Assembly: GCA_900540535.1 (NCBI GenBank)
Contig: UQGM01000029.1
Span: forward strand, 1 to 33,428
DNA length: 33,428 nucleotides
Source: an uncultured Oscillospiraceae bacterium
Lineage (GTDB): Bacteria > Bacillota > Clostridia > Oscillospirales > Acutalibacteraceae
Direction of reading: 5' to 3'
Shown here: piece by piece, positions 24,122 to 31,697 of the stretch
Layout of the letters: every line of letters begins with the position of its first letter
How positions within the stretch are numbered: position 1 is the first letter of the stretch
The notes under the pieces: model-generated
Seen by the model: the letters and a program-made list of their open reading frames with translations, nothing else
The model's database searches: none
Told to the model about the DNA's origin: nothing
Position numbers and translations under genes: made by a program

Positions 24122-24556
24122 GTGAAATCAATCTGCGGACTTGACTGCTGTAATAAGTGTGAAAGAAAAGCTCAGTGCGGTGGATGCATTGAGACAGATG
24201 GTAGACCTTTTGGTGGAAAGTGTATTGCCGCTCATTGTATTAAAAAAGACGGAATGGAAGCCTTTAAAGAGCTTAAAAGAAAAGTTATAGATGAATTTAA
24301 TTCACTTAAAATAAGTGGTTTGGAGGTAAATGATCTCAATCTGCTCAACGGATTTTTTGTAAATCTCGAATATGAACTGCCCAACGGACAGAAAGTAAAG
24401 CTCCTCAAAGATAACGATATATATTTAGGCAATCAGATAGAGATACCGGGAAGTGACAGATGTTACGGTATAGTGGCAGATGACAAATATCTTCTTGTGT
24501 GCCAATACGGATGTATGGGTGCCGACCCGGAGATTGTGGCATATGTAAGGAGATAA
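24122..24556 (+). CDS. Cys-rich DUF3795-like protein
   Basis: A 144-residue cytoplasmic protein. The first 40 residues hold eight Cys (C5, C9, C10, C13, C19, C22, C34, C39), arranged like a metal or Fe-S site, beginning CGLDCCNKC, which resembles the CGLDCxxC start of DUF3795 proteins. The rest is mixed alpha/beta with two more Cys in LLVCQYGCMG near the end. The start is GTG at 24122, chosen because GAGGAGG lies eight bases upstream. It follows the nitrilase-Nudix gene by 36 bases and precedes the ABM-like gene by 26, probably one transcript. No function is known to me for the family. Confidence 0.7.
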   Translation: MKSICGLDCCNKCERKAQCGGCIETDGRPFGGKCIAAHCIKKDGMEAFKELKRKVIDEFNSLKISGLEVNDLNLLNGFFVNLEYELPNGQKVKLLKDNDIYLGNQIEIPGSDRCYGIVADDKYLLVCQYGCMGADPEIVAYVRR

Positions 24557-24582
24557 AGCTCAGATTAAAGGGGAGAATTAAT

Positions 24583-24915
24583 ATGTCAATTACGGTAAAT
24601 ATTTATTACAGCGGTGAAGGATATAACGCCAGAAAATTCGCCGAGGAAATGGTTTCAAAGGGAGTAGTAAGCAAAATTCGGGAGGAGGAAGGGAATCTTA
24701 AATACGAGTACTTTTTTCCCATGGATGACGAAAAAACTGTTCTGCTCATTGACAGCTGGGAAAATCAGGCCGCCATTGATGCACATCATGCTTCTGAAAT
24801 GATGAAAGATATTACAGTGCTCAGAGAAAAATACAACCTTAAAATGAAAGTGGAGCGTTATATTTCTGATGACGGCGGAATTCCGGAAGAAGACAAAAAG
24901 TACATAAAAGAATAG
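24583..24915 (+). CDS. ABM-like (antibiotic biosynthesis monooxygenase fold) small protein
   Basis: A 110-residue alpha/beta protein. The central part, with VLLIDSWENQAAIDAHHASE and a following helix, matches the usual signature of dimeric ABM/ferredoxin-like monooxygenase folds (W-xx-A-HxxS). Members range from quinol monooxygenases to proteins of no known activity, and no cofactor site can be read here. The frame is open from 24499, inside the preceding gene, but AAGGGGAG lies about seven bases before the ATG at 24583. It is the last gene of the nitrilase-Nudix operon. Confidence 0.72.
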   Translation: MSITVNIYYSGEGYNARKFAEEMVSKGVVSKIREEEGNLKYEYFFPMDDEKTVLLIDSWENQAAIDAHHASEMMKDITVLREKYNLKMKVERYISDDGGIPEEDKKYIKE

Positions 24916-24918
24916 AAA

Positions 24919-24952
24919 AATCCCCTCCTGCTATTAAATACAGGAGGGGATT
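24919..24952. terminator. Hairpin terminator between convergent operons
   Basis: A perfect 12-bp stem with 10-base loop. The T run is better on the minus strand (TTTTT after the stem), so it is a firm terminator for the lipoprotein gene and a weaker one for the plus-strand operon. Confidence 0.85.
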
Positions 24953-24999
24953 AAAGTTTAACGGAGAGTGCATTTGTTTTAAATGTATACTGCTTATCA

Positions 25000-26274
25000 T
25001 TAGGTTTTCATTGAATTTTTTATGCTCATGTTGTCAAGATAGTAGTATTTGTAATCAAATTTACTGAAGTCCTTATCGAAGCAAATTAGGAGGTTACCCT
25101 CTTCGTCAGTGGAAATGTAGTTCAGGTAGTGGTAGTTATCGTCGAATTTTATTTCAGCTTTTGCCGTATTGCCGCTTGCAGTGTCAAAAACATATAATGT
25201 TCTGTTATCTTTTTTTGTAAGAGAACTGTAATCAGAATAGTAATAAAAATACGGCACACTTTCGGATGTATAGAAATTTTCCGCTCCCAAGGCAAATTTA
25301 TAACCTTCGTTGGGATATATCATACAGGTGATTTTATCATCGTCAAGTCTGTAAAGGGAGGCTTTCAATTGATAGTCCGTTACTCCAAAATAATTGCCGC
25401 TTACCTGAAGGCGAAGAGGAATAGTATCCTCTAAGGCTTCCGCTAGAGCGGGAGCGTTTATTTTTTTCAGTAGGTTGCCTTCAGTGTCAAAAATATAAAA
25501 ATAACATTCATATTGGTAATTATGCTTTTCCCTGCCTATGCCGTATATTTTATTATCCATTGCGCAAATAGTTTCTAAAACTATGCCGCTGCTGTCTGGC
25601 TGATCCTCAAGATTGGTGTATTTAAGGGTGAACAGGGTTCGCAGTTTCTCTTCCTGAACATTATATGCCTCTATTACAGTCGAATTGCTTTTCTCATCCA
25701 TTATGCAGTAATTGGTGACAAATTCATTTTCGTTTAATTTATCAAGACGCAAAAGCTGATTGGAATACTTTTTCTCCGCTATGGCTTTCAGAGATCTGTT
25801 TTTGCCGTCAGCCATAACCAGTTTATTTACCTCATTTCCAATGTTATCTGTAGCGTTATACCAGAAGTACAAACAATCGTTTACAATTACATTTGCTCCC
25901 GAACTTGCTATTTCATTATATGTTTTACCGCTTTCATATAATGAATCGGCTTCAATGTCATAAACAGCATGAGAAACAGCGGGGCTGCGGTTGTATCCCA
26001 TACCGGAGCTATAAGAGATGAAGAAAGAATCTTTGTTAAAATCTACAACGCCTATATTGTATTCAGTTGTATAGTCAAAAACTTTGTTTAAGATCGGTTT
26101 TGCTCGGGTTTGTAAATCGGTTATCTCAAAAGAATACTGTGTATTGTTTTGCTGTGAACCCTTTTGAGAAGATGTATCCAATTCGTTATTTTCATTACCG
26201 GAACAGGAGCAAAGGACAAACGAAAGTAAAATTATGCAAAGAATGAAGAGGAAAGTGATTTTAACATAACGCAT
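25000..26274 (-). CDS. Lipoprotein of unknown function
   Basis: A 424-residue exported lipoprotein. The signal peptide ends VLCSC with C24 as the lipidated Cys, followed by a Ser/Gln/Asn-rich tether (about 25-50). The rest is rich in short beta-like stretches with recurring aromatic-Asp/Gly turns such as VFDTASGNTA and YIFDTEGNLL, which suggests a beta-propeller, but no family is recognised. The frame is open to 26319; GGGAGG seven bases before the ATG at 26272-26274 decides the start. It lies 38 bases after the C39-like peptidase gene and is likely co-transcribed with it. Confidence 0.82.
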   Translation of the reverse strand: MRYVKITFLFILCIILLSFVLCSCSGNENNELDTSSQKGSQQNNTQYSFEITDLQTRAKPILNKVFDYTTEYNIGVVDFNKDSFFISYSSGMGYNRSPAVSHAVYDIEADSLYESGKTYNEIASSGANVIVNDCLYFWYNATDNIGNEVNKLVMADGKNRSLKAIAEKKYSNQLLRLDKLNENEFVTNYCIMDEKSNSTVIEAYNVQEEKLRTLFTLKYTNLEDQPDSSGIVLETICAMDNKIYGIGREKHNYQYECYFYIFDTEGNLLKKINAPALAEALEDTIPLRLQVSGNYFGVTDYQLKASLYRLDDDKITCMIYPNEGYKFALGAENFYTSESVPYFYYYSDYSSLTKKDNRTLYVFDTASGNTAKAEIKFDDNYHYLNYISTDEEGNLLICFDKDFSKFDYKYYYLDNMSIKNSMKT

Positions 26275-26312
26275 AATAAAGCCTCCCTGTTTTAAATATA
26301 CGCTAATGAAAT

Positions 26313-27074
26313 TTACCATCCAATAGTATTATTTCCTACTCCAAACAGCATAGTGTTTGCGCGCCATGCTTTATCACCGGATATCCAATAGCGACCCTCG
26401 CTACCTTTACTTGATGGTACATATTTTACAAAGTAAAATGGATCAATTATTAAATAATTTGAATAACTATAACCTGCAATATTTGTAAAATGACCTTGTG
26501 TATTATAATACCAAAATGTAGTGTCAGCAGCAAAAGTGAATATTATTGGACACGAGTGATGATAGCTCCAATCAATACATCCCCTTATATCTTCCATGCT
26601 ATTTACCTTTTTTCTTACAAGTACCGTTTTTTTCTGGTGCTTATTCAAATAATCAAGGACTGCTGACAATCCAGGTGCTTTTCCTATTTTATTTTGTATT
26701 GTAGTCTGACTTTCTAAAGGACATCCATAACCGTTATATACTTCAAGAGATTGTTGAATAGTGGCAGGTGCACATTTTGTACTGTCTTCTTGCATTTTTG
26801 GGTAATACGTAACTACTCTCTCATATACTGGTGCTCTGCAAGCTTGACTTTTTTCTTTTGCAACAAACGTAATTTTTTCAATAACACTTGCCTTTGCTTC
26901 ATCTGATATTGTTGGATCATTCAATACTTCTTGAATAATTTCTTCATTGGTTTGTTTTTCTTCTTCAGGAGTCAATCCTCCTATAGGTGCTGTGTTATCT
27001 GTGGCAAACGCTGTTAAGCTTAATTGAAAAGATAATAATAGCAATATTGATAAACATAGTGCGCTTTTTTTCAT
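26313..27074 (-). CDS. Secreted C39-like (papain-fold) cysteine peptidase
   Basis: A 253-residue exported protein. Residues 1-24 are a signal peptide ending TAFA. A Glu-rich helical segment (35-75) is followed by a papain-like domain of the Peptidase_C39_2/AvrRpt2 kind: Q95 and C101 in KMQEDSTKCAPAT, H195 in GHFTNIAGY, and D211 in LIIDPF. That supplies oxyanion Gln, nucleophile, general base and orienting Asp. There is no transmembrane domain and no ABC exporter, so it is not a bacteriocin exporter. The helical part could act as a propeptide (inference). Its base composition looks more AT-rich than the flanking metabolic genes. The lipoprotein gene follows by 38 bases. Target is unknown. Confidence 0.82.
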   Translation of the reverse strand: MKKSALCLSILLLLSFQLSLTAFATDNTAPIGGLTPEEEKQTNEEIIQEVLNDPTISDEAKASVIEKITFVAKEKSQACRAPVYERVVTYYPKMQEDSTKCAPATIQQSLEVYNGYGCPLESQTTIQNKIGKAPGLSAVLDYLNKHQKKTVLVRKKVNSMEDIRGCIDWSYHHSCPIIFTFAADTTFWYYNTQGHFTNIAGYSYSNYLIIDPFYFVKYVPSSKGSEGRYWISGDKAWRANTMLFGVGNNTIGW

Positions 27075-27209
27075 ATTTTTTACTCCTTTCGAATATCCTG
27101 TACTGTTTTACATCGATTTAAATAAATGAATACTTTCCCATTGGAATCATCTCCAAAATTGATATTTTGTGATTAAATTCAATTGCTAAAAATATTTAAT
27201 TTCAAATGC

Positions 27210-27238
27210 ATAATAATACACAAAACAGTAAATGTCAA
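27210..27238 (-). promoter_or_regulatory. Promoter of the C39 peptidase/lipoprotein operon
   Basis: On the minus strand TTGACA, 17 bases, TATTAT (eleven of twelve consensus bases). The leader would be about 130 bases. GAAAGGAG lies before the ATG. Confidence 0.7.
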
Positions 27239-27282
27239 AGTTGAAAAAATGTGAAATATTCCTATAAAATGAATAAAAAGCA

Positions 27283-27310
27283 AAAAGCAGAGCTTTTTTG
27301 CTCTGCTTTT
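27283..27310 (-). terminator. Terminator of the malic enzyme gene
   Basis: An 11-bp perfect stem with 6-base loop, followed on the minus strand by a T-rich tail. It lies 40 bases after the malic enzyme stop. Confidence 0.88.
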
Positions 27311-27349
27311 CAGAAATATATATGGTTTTAACTGTTTAAAGAATAATTT

Positions 27350-28522
27350 TTATATTCTTGCAACGCCTGTTCTTCTTGCAGCTTCTGCAACTGCGGCTGC
27401 AACGGTTCTGCCGACTCTTTCATCAAAAGCCTTGGGGATAATATAATCAGCTGAAAGCTCGCTGTCGGAAACAAGGGAAGCAATTGCTTTTGCTGCGGCA
27501 ATCTTCATTTCCTCGTTGATGTCGCTTGCTCTTACGTCCAGAGCGCCTCTGAAAATGCCGGGGAAAGCAAGCACGTTGTTAATCTGGTTGGGGAAGTCGC
27601 TGCGTCCTGTGCAGACAACCTTTGCTCCGGCTTTGCGTGCAAGGTCGGGCATGATTTCCGGTACAGGGTTTGACATTGCCATTACAATTGCGTCGTCGTT
27701 CATGGAAGCTACCATTTCCTCAGTGACAATGCCGGGAGCTGAAACGCCGATGAAAAGGTCGGTTCCCTTCATGGCGTCTGCAAGAGAGCCTGTTCTTCTC
27801 TCTTTGTTTGTGAAAGCGGCGATTTCCTTTTTTGCAGGGGTAAGGCTTTCATCGTCAGCGCAAATAATGCCCTTTCTGTCACACATGAAAATATCTTTCA
27901 TGCCCATATTTGTAAGGAGCTTTGCAATGGCAACTCCGGCTGCTCCTGCTCCGCTGAATGCTGCTGTGCAGTCCTCAATCTTTTTACCTGTAAGCTTGAG
28001 AGCGTTTATAAGTCCTGCGGCGCATACAACTGCTGTGCCGTGCTGGTCATCGTGGAAAATCGGAATATCAGTCTTTTCCTTGAGTTTTCTCTCGATTTCA
28101 AAGCATCTGGGAGCGGAGATGTCCTCAAGATTGATTCCGCCGAAAGAGCCTGAAATAAGGGCGATGGTGTTTACAATTTCGTCGACATCTTTTGACTTTA
28201 CGCAAAGAGGGAATGCGTCAACTCCGCCGAATTCCTTGAAAAGTACGCATTTGCCTTCCATAACGGGCATACCGGCTTCTGGACCGATATCGCCTAGACC
28301 TAAAACTGCTGTACCGTCGGTTACAACTGCAACCATGTTCCAGCGTCTTGTAAGCTCATAGGATTTATTGATATCCTTCTGAATTTCAAGGCAGGGCTGT
28401 GCAACACCGGGAGTGTATGCCAGTGAAAGCTCTTCTTTGTTATTTACAGTAGCACGGGCTTTGATCTCAAGCTTTCCTTGCCACTGGTAGTGAAGCTTTA
28501 ACGATTCTTTTGCGTAATCCAT
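27350..28522 (-). CDS. Malic enzyme, short NAD(P)-dependent bacterial type
   Basis: A 390-residue short-form malic enzyme that decarboxylates malate to pyruvate. Visible active-site residues are Y36 in SLAYTPGV, K91 in MEGKCVLFK, the metal ligands E133/D134 in NLEDISAP and D158/D159 in FHDDQHGTA, and the Rossmann GAGAAGVAI. It lacks the phosphotransacetylase extension of long MaeB proteins. Cofactor (NAD or NADP) cannot be fixed by eye. GGAGG lies nine bases before the ATG at 28520-28522, so the TTG-initiated longer frame is rejected. It has its own promoter and a structured leader. A large open frame antisense to it is a codon-bias shadow. Confidence 0.94.
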   Translation of the reverse strand: MDYAKESLKLHYQWQGKLEIKARATVNNKEELSLAYTPGVAQPCLEIQKDINKSYELTRRWNMVAVVTDGTAVLGLGDIGPEAGMPVMEGKCVLFKEFGGVDAFPLCVKSKDVDEIVNTIALISGSFGGINLEDISAPRCFEIERKLKEKTDIPIFHDDQHGTAVVCAAGLINALKLTGKKIEDCTAAFSGAGAAGVAIAKLLTNMGMKDIFMCDRKGIICADDESLTPAKKEIAAFTNKERRTGSLADAMKGTDLFIGVSAPGIVTEEMVASMNDDAIVMAMSNPVPEIMPDLARKAGAKVVCTGRSDFPNQINNVLAFPGIFRGALDVRASDINEEMKIAAAKAIASLVSDSELSADYIIPKAFDERVGRTVAAAVAEAARRTGVARI

Positions 28523-28569
28523 TAAAAACAACCTCCAAAATTATGCTATAAAATTTATCTTTACCTGCA

Positions 28570-28607
28570 ATAACCGCAGTTATCGTCAAAAAGACAACTG
28601 CGGTTAT
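28570..28607 (-). other. Strong hairpin in the malic enzyme 5' leader
   Basis: A 12-bp perfect stem (28570-28581 with 28596-28607) whose loop can form a further GTC/GAC pairing. It lies inside the predicted 110-base leader, about 50 bases before the start codon. No T run follows it on the minus strand, so it is not a normal terminator for glpK or an attenuator; a T run exists only on the plus strand, where no gene reads in. Confidence 0.7.
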
Positions 28608-28638
28608 GTTTTTGTCGGAAAGAAAACAATTACTATAA

Positions 28639-28667
28639 ATTTTACAGCAAAAGCCGTTAAATTTCAA
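28639..28667 (-). promoter_or_regulatory. Promoter of the malic enzyme gene
   Basis: On the minus strand TTGAAA, 17 bases, TAAAAT, each box five of six. It lies between the glpK stop and the hairpin, so malic enzyme can be transcribed alone. Confidence 0.65.
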
Positions 28668-28704
28668 TATGGGAGCTGTTTTATTTTCCTGCGCTATTAA
28701 CTTT

Positions 28705-30210
28705 TTATTCCTCAGCCCAGCCCTTTGATCTCTCAACGGCACGAAGCCAGTTGTGGTACAGATGATCTCTGACGGATTTTTCCATATCGGGAGAGAAGAT
28801 TTTGTCAACTTCACGGATCTTTTCAATTTCCTCTGTGCTCTCCCAGAATCCTACTGCAAGACCTGCAAGATATGCAGCGCCGAGAGCAGTGGTTTCAACG
28901 GTCTTGGGTCTGTTTACCTCAGCCTGAATAAAGTTTGCCTGAATCTGCATCATGATGTTGCTGACGCTTGCGCCGCCGTCAACACGAAGGTCGGTAATTG
29001 GTATTCCTGAATCCTTCTGCATGGCTTCGAGTAAATCGGTCATCTGGAAAGCTATGCTTTCGAGAACTGCTCTTGCGATATGAGCGTTATTTACTCCTCG
29101 TGTAAGACCGACTATTGTACCTCTTGCATACATATCCCAGTAAGGAGCTCCGAGACCTGTGAATGCCGGTACAAAGTATGCGCCGTTAGTATCCGGAACG
29201 CTTTCTGCAAGTTCGTCGCAGCGGTGAGCTGTATCGATAAGATGAAGCTCATCACGAAGCCACTTTATAACAGAACCTGCATTGAATGCGCTTCCTTCAA
29301 GAGCGTATTCTACTTTATCTCCAATTCCCCATGCAACGCCGGAAAGAAGATTGTTCTTTGAATGAACTCTTGTTTTGCCTGTATTCATAAGCAGGAAGCA
29401 GCCTGTGCCGTATGTATTCTTTGCCTGACCTGCTTTAAAGCAGCCCTGACCGAAAAGTGCTGCCGGCTGGTCACCGATTGCACCGCATATCGGCACGCCT
29501 TCAATAGCTTCAAGACCTACAACACCTTTTTTGACATATCCGTAAATCTTGCTTGACGGAACAACCTCAGGAAGTATTCCCATGGGAATTGTGAGTTTTT
29601 TGCAAAGCTCTTCATCCCAGCAGAGTTTGTCAACATCAAAGAGCATGGTGCGTGATGCATTTGAATAGTCGGTTACATGAACTGTTCCACCCGTAAGGTT
29701 CCAGATAAGCCATGTCTCAACTGTTCCGAACATAAGCTGGCCTGCTTCTGCAAGAGCTCTCGCACCGGGTACATTATCGAGAATCCATTTGATTTTTGTT
29801 CCGGAGAAATAAGCGTCAATTAAAAGACCGGTCTTTTCTTTAATATAATCTCCGAGACCTTCTTTTTTCAGTTCCTCGCACATCTGAGCTGTACGGCGGC
29901 ACTGCCATACAATTGCGTTATAAACCGGTTTTCCTGTTGCACGATCCCAGATGATTGTAGTTTCACGCTGATTTGTTATACCGATTGCGGCGATGTCTTT
30001 TGCTTCAAATTTGCCTGTGATCATAACTGATGCCACAGCTTGAAGCTGAGTGTAAAGGATCTCCATAGGATCATGTTCAACCCATCCTCTCTGGGGATAG
30101 ATCTGCTTAAATTCGTTCTGACTTTTTGCAACAATATTGCCCTGTTTGTCAAATACTATTGCACGGGAGCTTGTTGTACCCTGATCAAGGGCGAGAACAT
30201 ACTTTGCCAC
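28705..30210 (-). CDS. glpK: Glycerol kinase
   Basis: A 501-residue FGGY-family kinase that makes glycerol-3-phosphate from glycerol and ATP. The N-terminal phosphate loop ALDQGTTSSRA, GITNQRETTI-WD, the glycerol-contact blocks, GAIGDQPAALFGQGCF and the C-terminal DGGAS motif are all present. Three GTG codons lie near the start; the third (30208-30210) has GGAG eight bases upstream and gives the usual M-KYVLALDQG beginning, so it is chosen. The region just before GVPICGAIGDQ lacks the His that PTS-dependent Firmicutes phosphorylate. No glpF or glpD is adjacent. A promoter and an attenuator-like hairpin precede it. Confidence 0.96.
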   Translation of the reverse strand: MAKYVLALDQGTTSSRAIVFDKQGNIVAKSQNEFKQIYPQRGWVEHDPMEILYTQLQAVASVMITGKFEAKDIAAIGITNQRETTIIWDRATGKPVYNAIVWQCRRTAQMCEELKKEGLGDYIKEKTGLLIDAYFSGTKIKWILDNVPGARALAEAGQLMFGTVETWLIWNLTGGTVHVTDYSNASRTMLFDVDKLCWDEELCKKLTIPMGILPEVVPSSKIYGYVKKGVVGLEAIEGVPICGAIGDQPAALFGQGCFKAGQAKNTYGTGCFLLMNTGKTRVHSKNNLLSGVAWGIGDKVEYALEGSAFNAGSVIKWLRDELHLIDTAHRCDELAESVPDTNGAYFVPAFTGLGAPYWDMYARGTIVGLTRGVNNAHIARAVLESIAFQMTDLLEAMQKDSGIPITDLRVDGGASVSNIMMQIQANFIQAEVNRPKTVETTALGAAYLAGLAVGFWESTEEIEKIREVDKIFSPDMEKSVRDHLYHNWLRAVERSKGWAEE

Positions 30211-30290
30211 TTTCACCACTCCATTCCGTTAATTTTAGGTTAAACTTTAAAAATTGAAACCGCCGGTTATAACAAAAAAAGAACAGAATT

Positions 30291-30311
30291 CACCCCCAGA
30301 TTTTGAGGGTG
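30291..30311 (-). terminator. Attenuator-like hairpin in the glpK leader
   Basis: On the minus strand CACCCTC, 7-base loop, GGGGGTG (one G-T pair), followed after about 11 bases by TTTTTTT (30273-30279). It lies between the glpK promoter and gene, so it could stop transcription before glpK unless relieved. The distance to the T run is longer than usual, which lowers confidence. Confidence 0.5.
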
Positions 30312-30383
30312 CATTTTCTATTCTCTATTCTCACAAAAATACGCACTTTCAAACTATTAAATTTAAACCTTTTCACAACAAAT

Positions 30384-30412
30384 AGTTTAACCGCAATGGC
30401 TTAAATTGTCAA
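30384..30412 (-). promoter_or_regulatory. Promoter of glpK
   Basis: On the minus strand TTGACA, 17 bases, TAAACT. The expected leader is about 165 bases and includes the hairpin at 30291-30311. Near-palindromic TTTAAAC motifs surround it (GTTTAAAC near 30417-30424, AGTTTAACC near 30384). Together with the divergent promoter at 30514-30542 this fills the 400-base gap between glpK and the SDR gene; I see no further gene there. Confidence 0.6.
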
Positions 30413-30513
30413 TATGGTTTAAACGGCAGTACATTAAAAATGTTTATTATGACAAAAAACACATGTATTAAATGTTATTTGTGCCAATTGTTTGATTATT
30501 GATTAACAATTTA

Positions 30514-30542
30514 TTGTTTTTTTTGTACTTTCATAGTATAAT
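30514..30542 (+). promoter_or_regulatory. Promoter of the SDR gene, with dyad in the leader
   Basis: TTGTTT, 17 bases, TATAAT. Transcription near 30549. A dyad, ACAAC (30558-30562), 6 bases, GTTGT (30569-30573), lies about ten bases into the transcript and can extend to 7 bp as RNA. Confidence 0.55.
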
Positions 30543-30611
30543 ATTTGACAAATAAGGACAACGCTCGAGTTGTTCGTACAAGAGGATGTTAAGTTTAGGA
30601 GGCTTTATTAA

Positions 30612-31634
30612 ATGTCTGAGAGAATTTCAGTTCTTACAGGAGCTACCGGTCATATCGGATATGCTCTTTTGAAAAAACTTGTTGCAGAGAATGAGAAGGT
30701 TAGAATACTTATCCGTAAGGATTCTTCGGTGTTTGATGGAATAGACGCTGAGAAATGTTATGGTGACGTAACAGATCCTGAGAGCCTTGAAAAGGCTTTT
30801 GAGGGCGCTGATGTGGTTTATCATCTTGCAGGAATGATTGAAATAAATTCCGGTAATGAAGACGCAGTATGGAAAGTCAACGTTGACGGTACAAAGAATG
30901 TCGTAAAGGCATGCCGCAAATGTGGAGTAAAGAAGCTTGTTTATGCTTCATCAGTTGATGCTATTCCTCCTCTTCCCGGAAATGAGCTTATGAAAGAAAT
31001 CGACAGCTTTAATCCCGATATTCTTGAGGGTACATATGCAAAGACAAAGGCTGTTGCTACACAGTATGTTCTTGACAACAACAGCGAGGAGCTCCAGACT
31101 GTTGTAACACATCCCGGCGCATGCATCGGACCTTACGATTTCAAGACATCAAATGTCGGTGAAATGGTAAGAATGTACATGGGCGGTAAGTTCCCTGTTT
31201 CTCTTAACTTCGGAGCTTATAACTTTGTAGACGTAAGAGATGTTGCAGACGGAATGTATGCTGCTGCTGATAAGGGTAAGGCAGGTTCCTGCTATATTCT
31301 TACAGGTGAGGTTGTCACAGTTGACCAGCTTCTTCACATTCTTGGAAAGAAGACAGGTATTCCCACATCTAAGATTAAGCTCAGCTATGGTTTCTCAAAG
31401 GCAGTTGCTCCCTTGGCAGAGATGTATTATAACCTCGCTAAGAAGACACCTTTGTTTACACCTTATTCAATCAGAAAGCTTATTTCAAACTGCAATTTTA
31501 GCATTGAGAGAGCACGTAATGATCTCGGCTACAATCCCATGAGTGTTGAACAGTCAATCAGCGATATGGTAGATTGGATTATCGAGTTTGATAATGAGCA
31601 TGCAGGAAAGAAATTCCGCAAAGCTAACGCATAA
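30612..31634 (+). CDS. Extended SDR NAD(P)-dependent epimerase/reductase
   Basis: A 340-residue extended short-chain dehydrogenase. The cofactor motif GATGHIGYAL starts at residue 10 (TGxxGxxG form), D52 sits in the CYGDVTD adenine loop, the catalytic Ser is in YASSVDA, and the Tyr/Lys pair is Y142 and K146 in YAKTK. The overall order resembles dihydroflavonol-4-reductase-like and hopanoid-sugar-epimerase-like bacterial SDRs. The substrate cannot be told: a sugar nucleotide, a sterol-like ketone or another carbonyl are all possible. AGGAGG lies ten bases before the ATG. The gene is monocistronic, with promoter and terminator of its own. Confidence 0.88.
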   Translation: MSERISVLTGATGHIGYALLKKLVAENEKVRILIRKDSSVFDGIDAEKCYGDVTDPESLEKAFEGADVVYHLAGMIEINSGNEDAVWKVNVDGTKNVVKACRKCGVKKLVYASSVDAIPPLPGNELMKEIDSFNPDILEGTYAKTKAVATQYVLDNNSEELQTVVTHPGACIGPYDFKTSNVGEMVRMYMGGKFPVSLNFGAYNFVDVRDVADGMYAAADKGKAGSCYILTGEVVTVDQLLHILGKKTGIPTSKIKLSYGFSKAVAPLAEMYYNLAKKTPLFTPYSIRKLISNCNFSIERARNDLGYNPMSVEQSISDMVDWIIEFDNEHAGKKFRKANA

Positions 31635-31654
31635 TAATCAATAATCTGCAAATA

Positions 31655-31685
31655 AAAAAGACCGGTTTTAAACCGGTCTTTTTTA
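31655..31685. terminator. Bidirectional intrinsic terminator
   Basis: A long palindrome of AAAAAGACCGGTTT and its complement with minimal loop and T runs on both strands, between the SDR gene and the convergent rlmH. Confidence 0.9.
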
Positions 31686-31697
31686 TATGTTTTAGGC

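Noticed and set aside
26313..27074. Bacteriocin processing/export peptidase
   Set aside because: The C39-like domain has a signal peptide and lacks membrane and ATP-binding domains; no bacteriocin precursor is visible nearby.
27516..28361. Long plus-strand open frame (281 codons) opposite the malic enzyme gene
   Set aside because: It lies wholly antisense to a full-length conserved enzyme, has no ribosome site and reads as low-complexity Ser/Ala/Phe. It is a codon-bias shadow.
28570..28612. Hairpin plus T run read as a plus-strand terminator
   Set aside because: No plus-strand gene lies upstream for several kilobases; the structure is more sensibly part of the malic enzyme leader.
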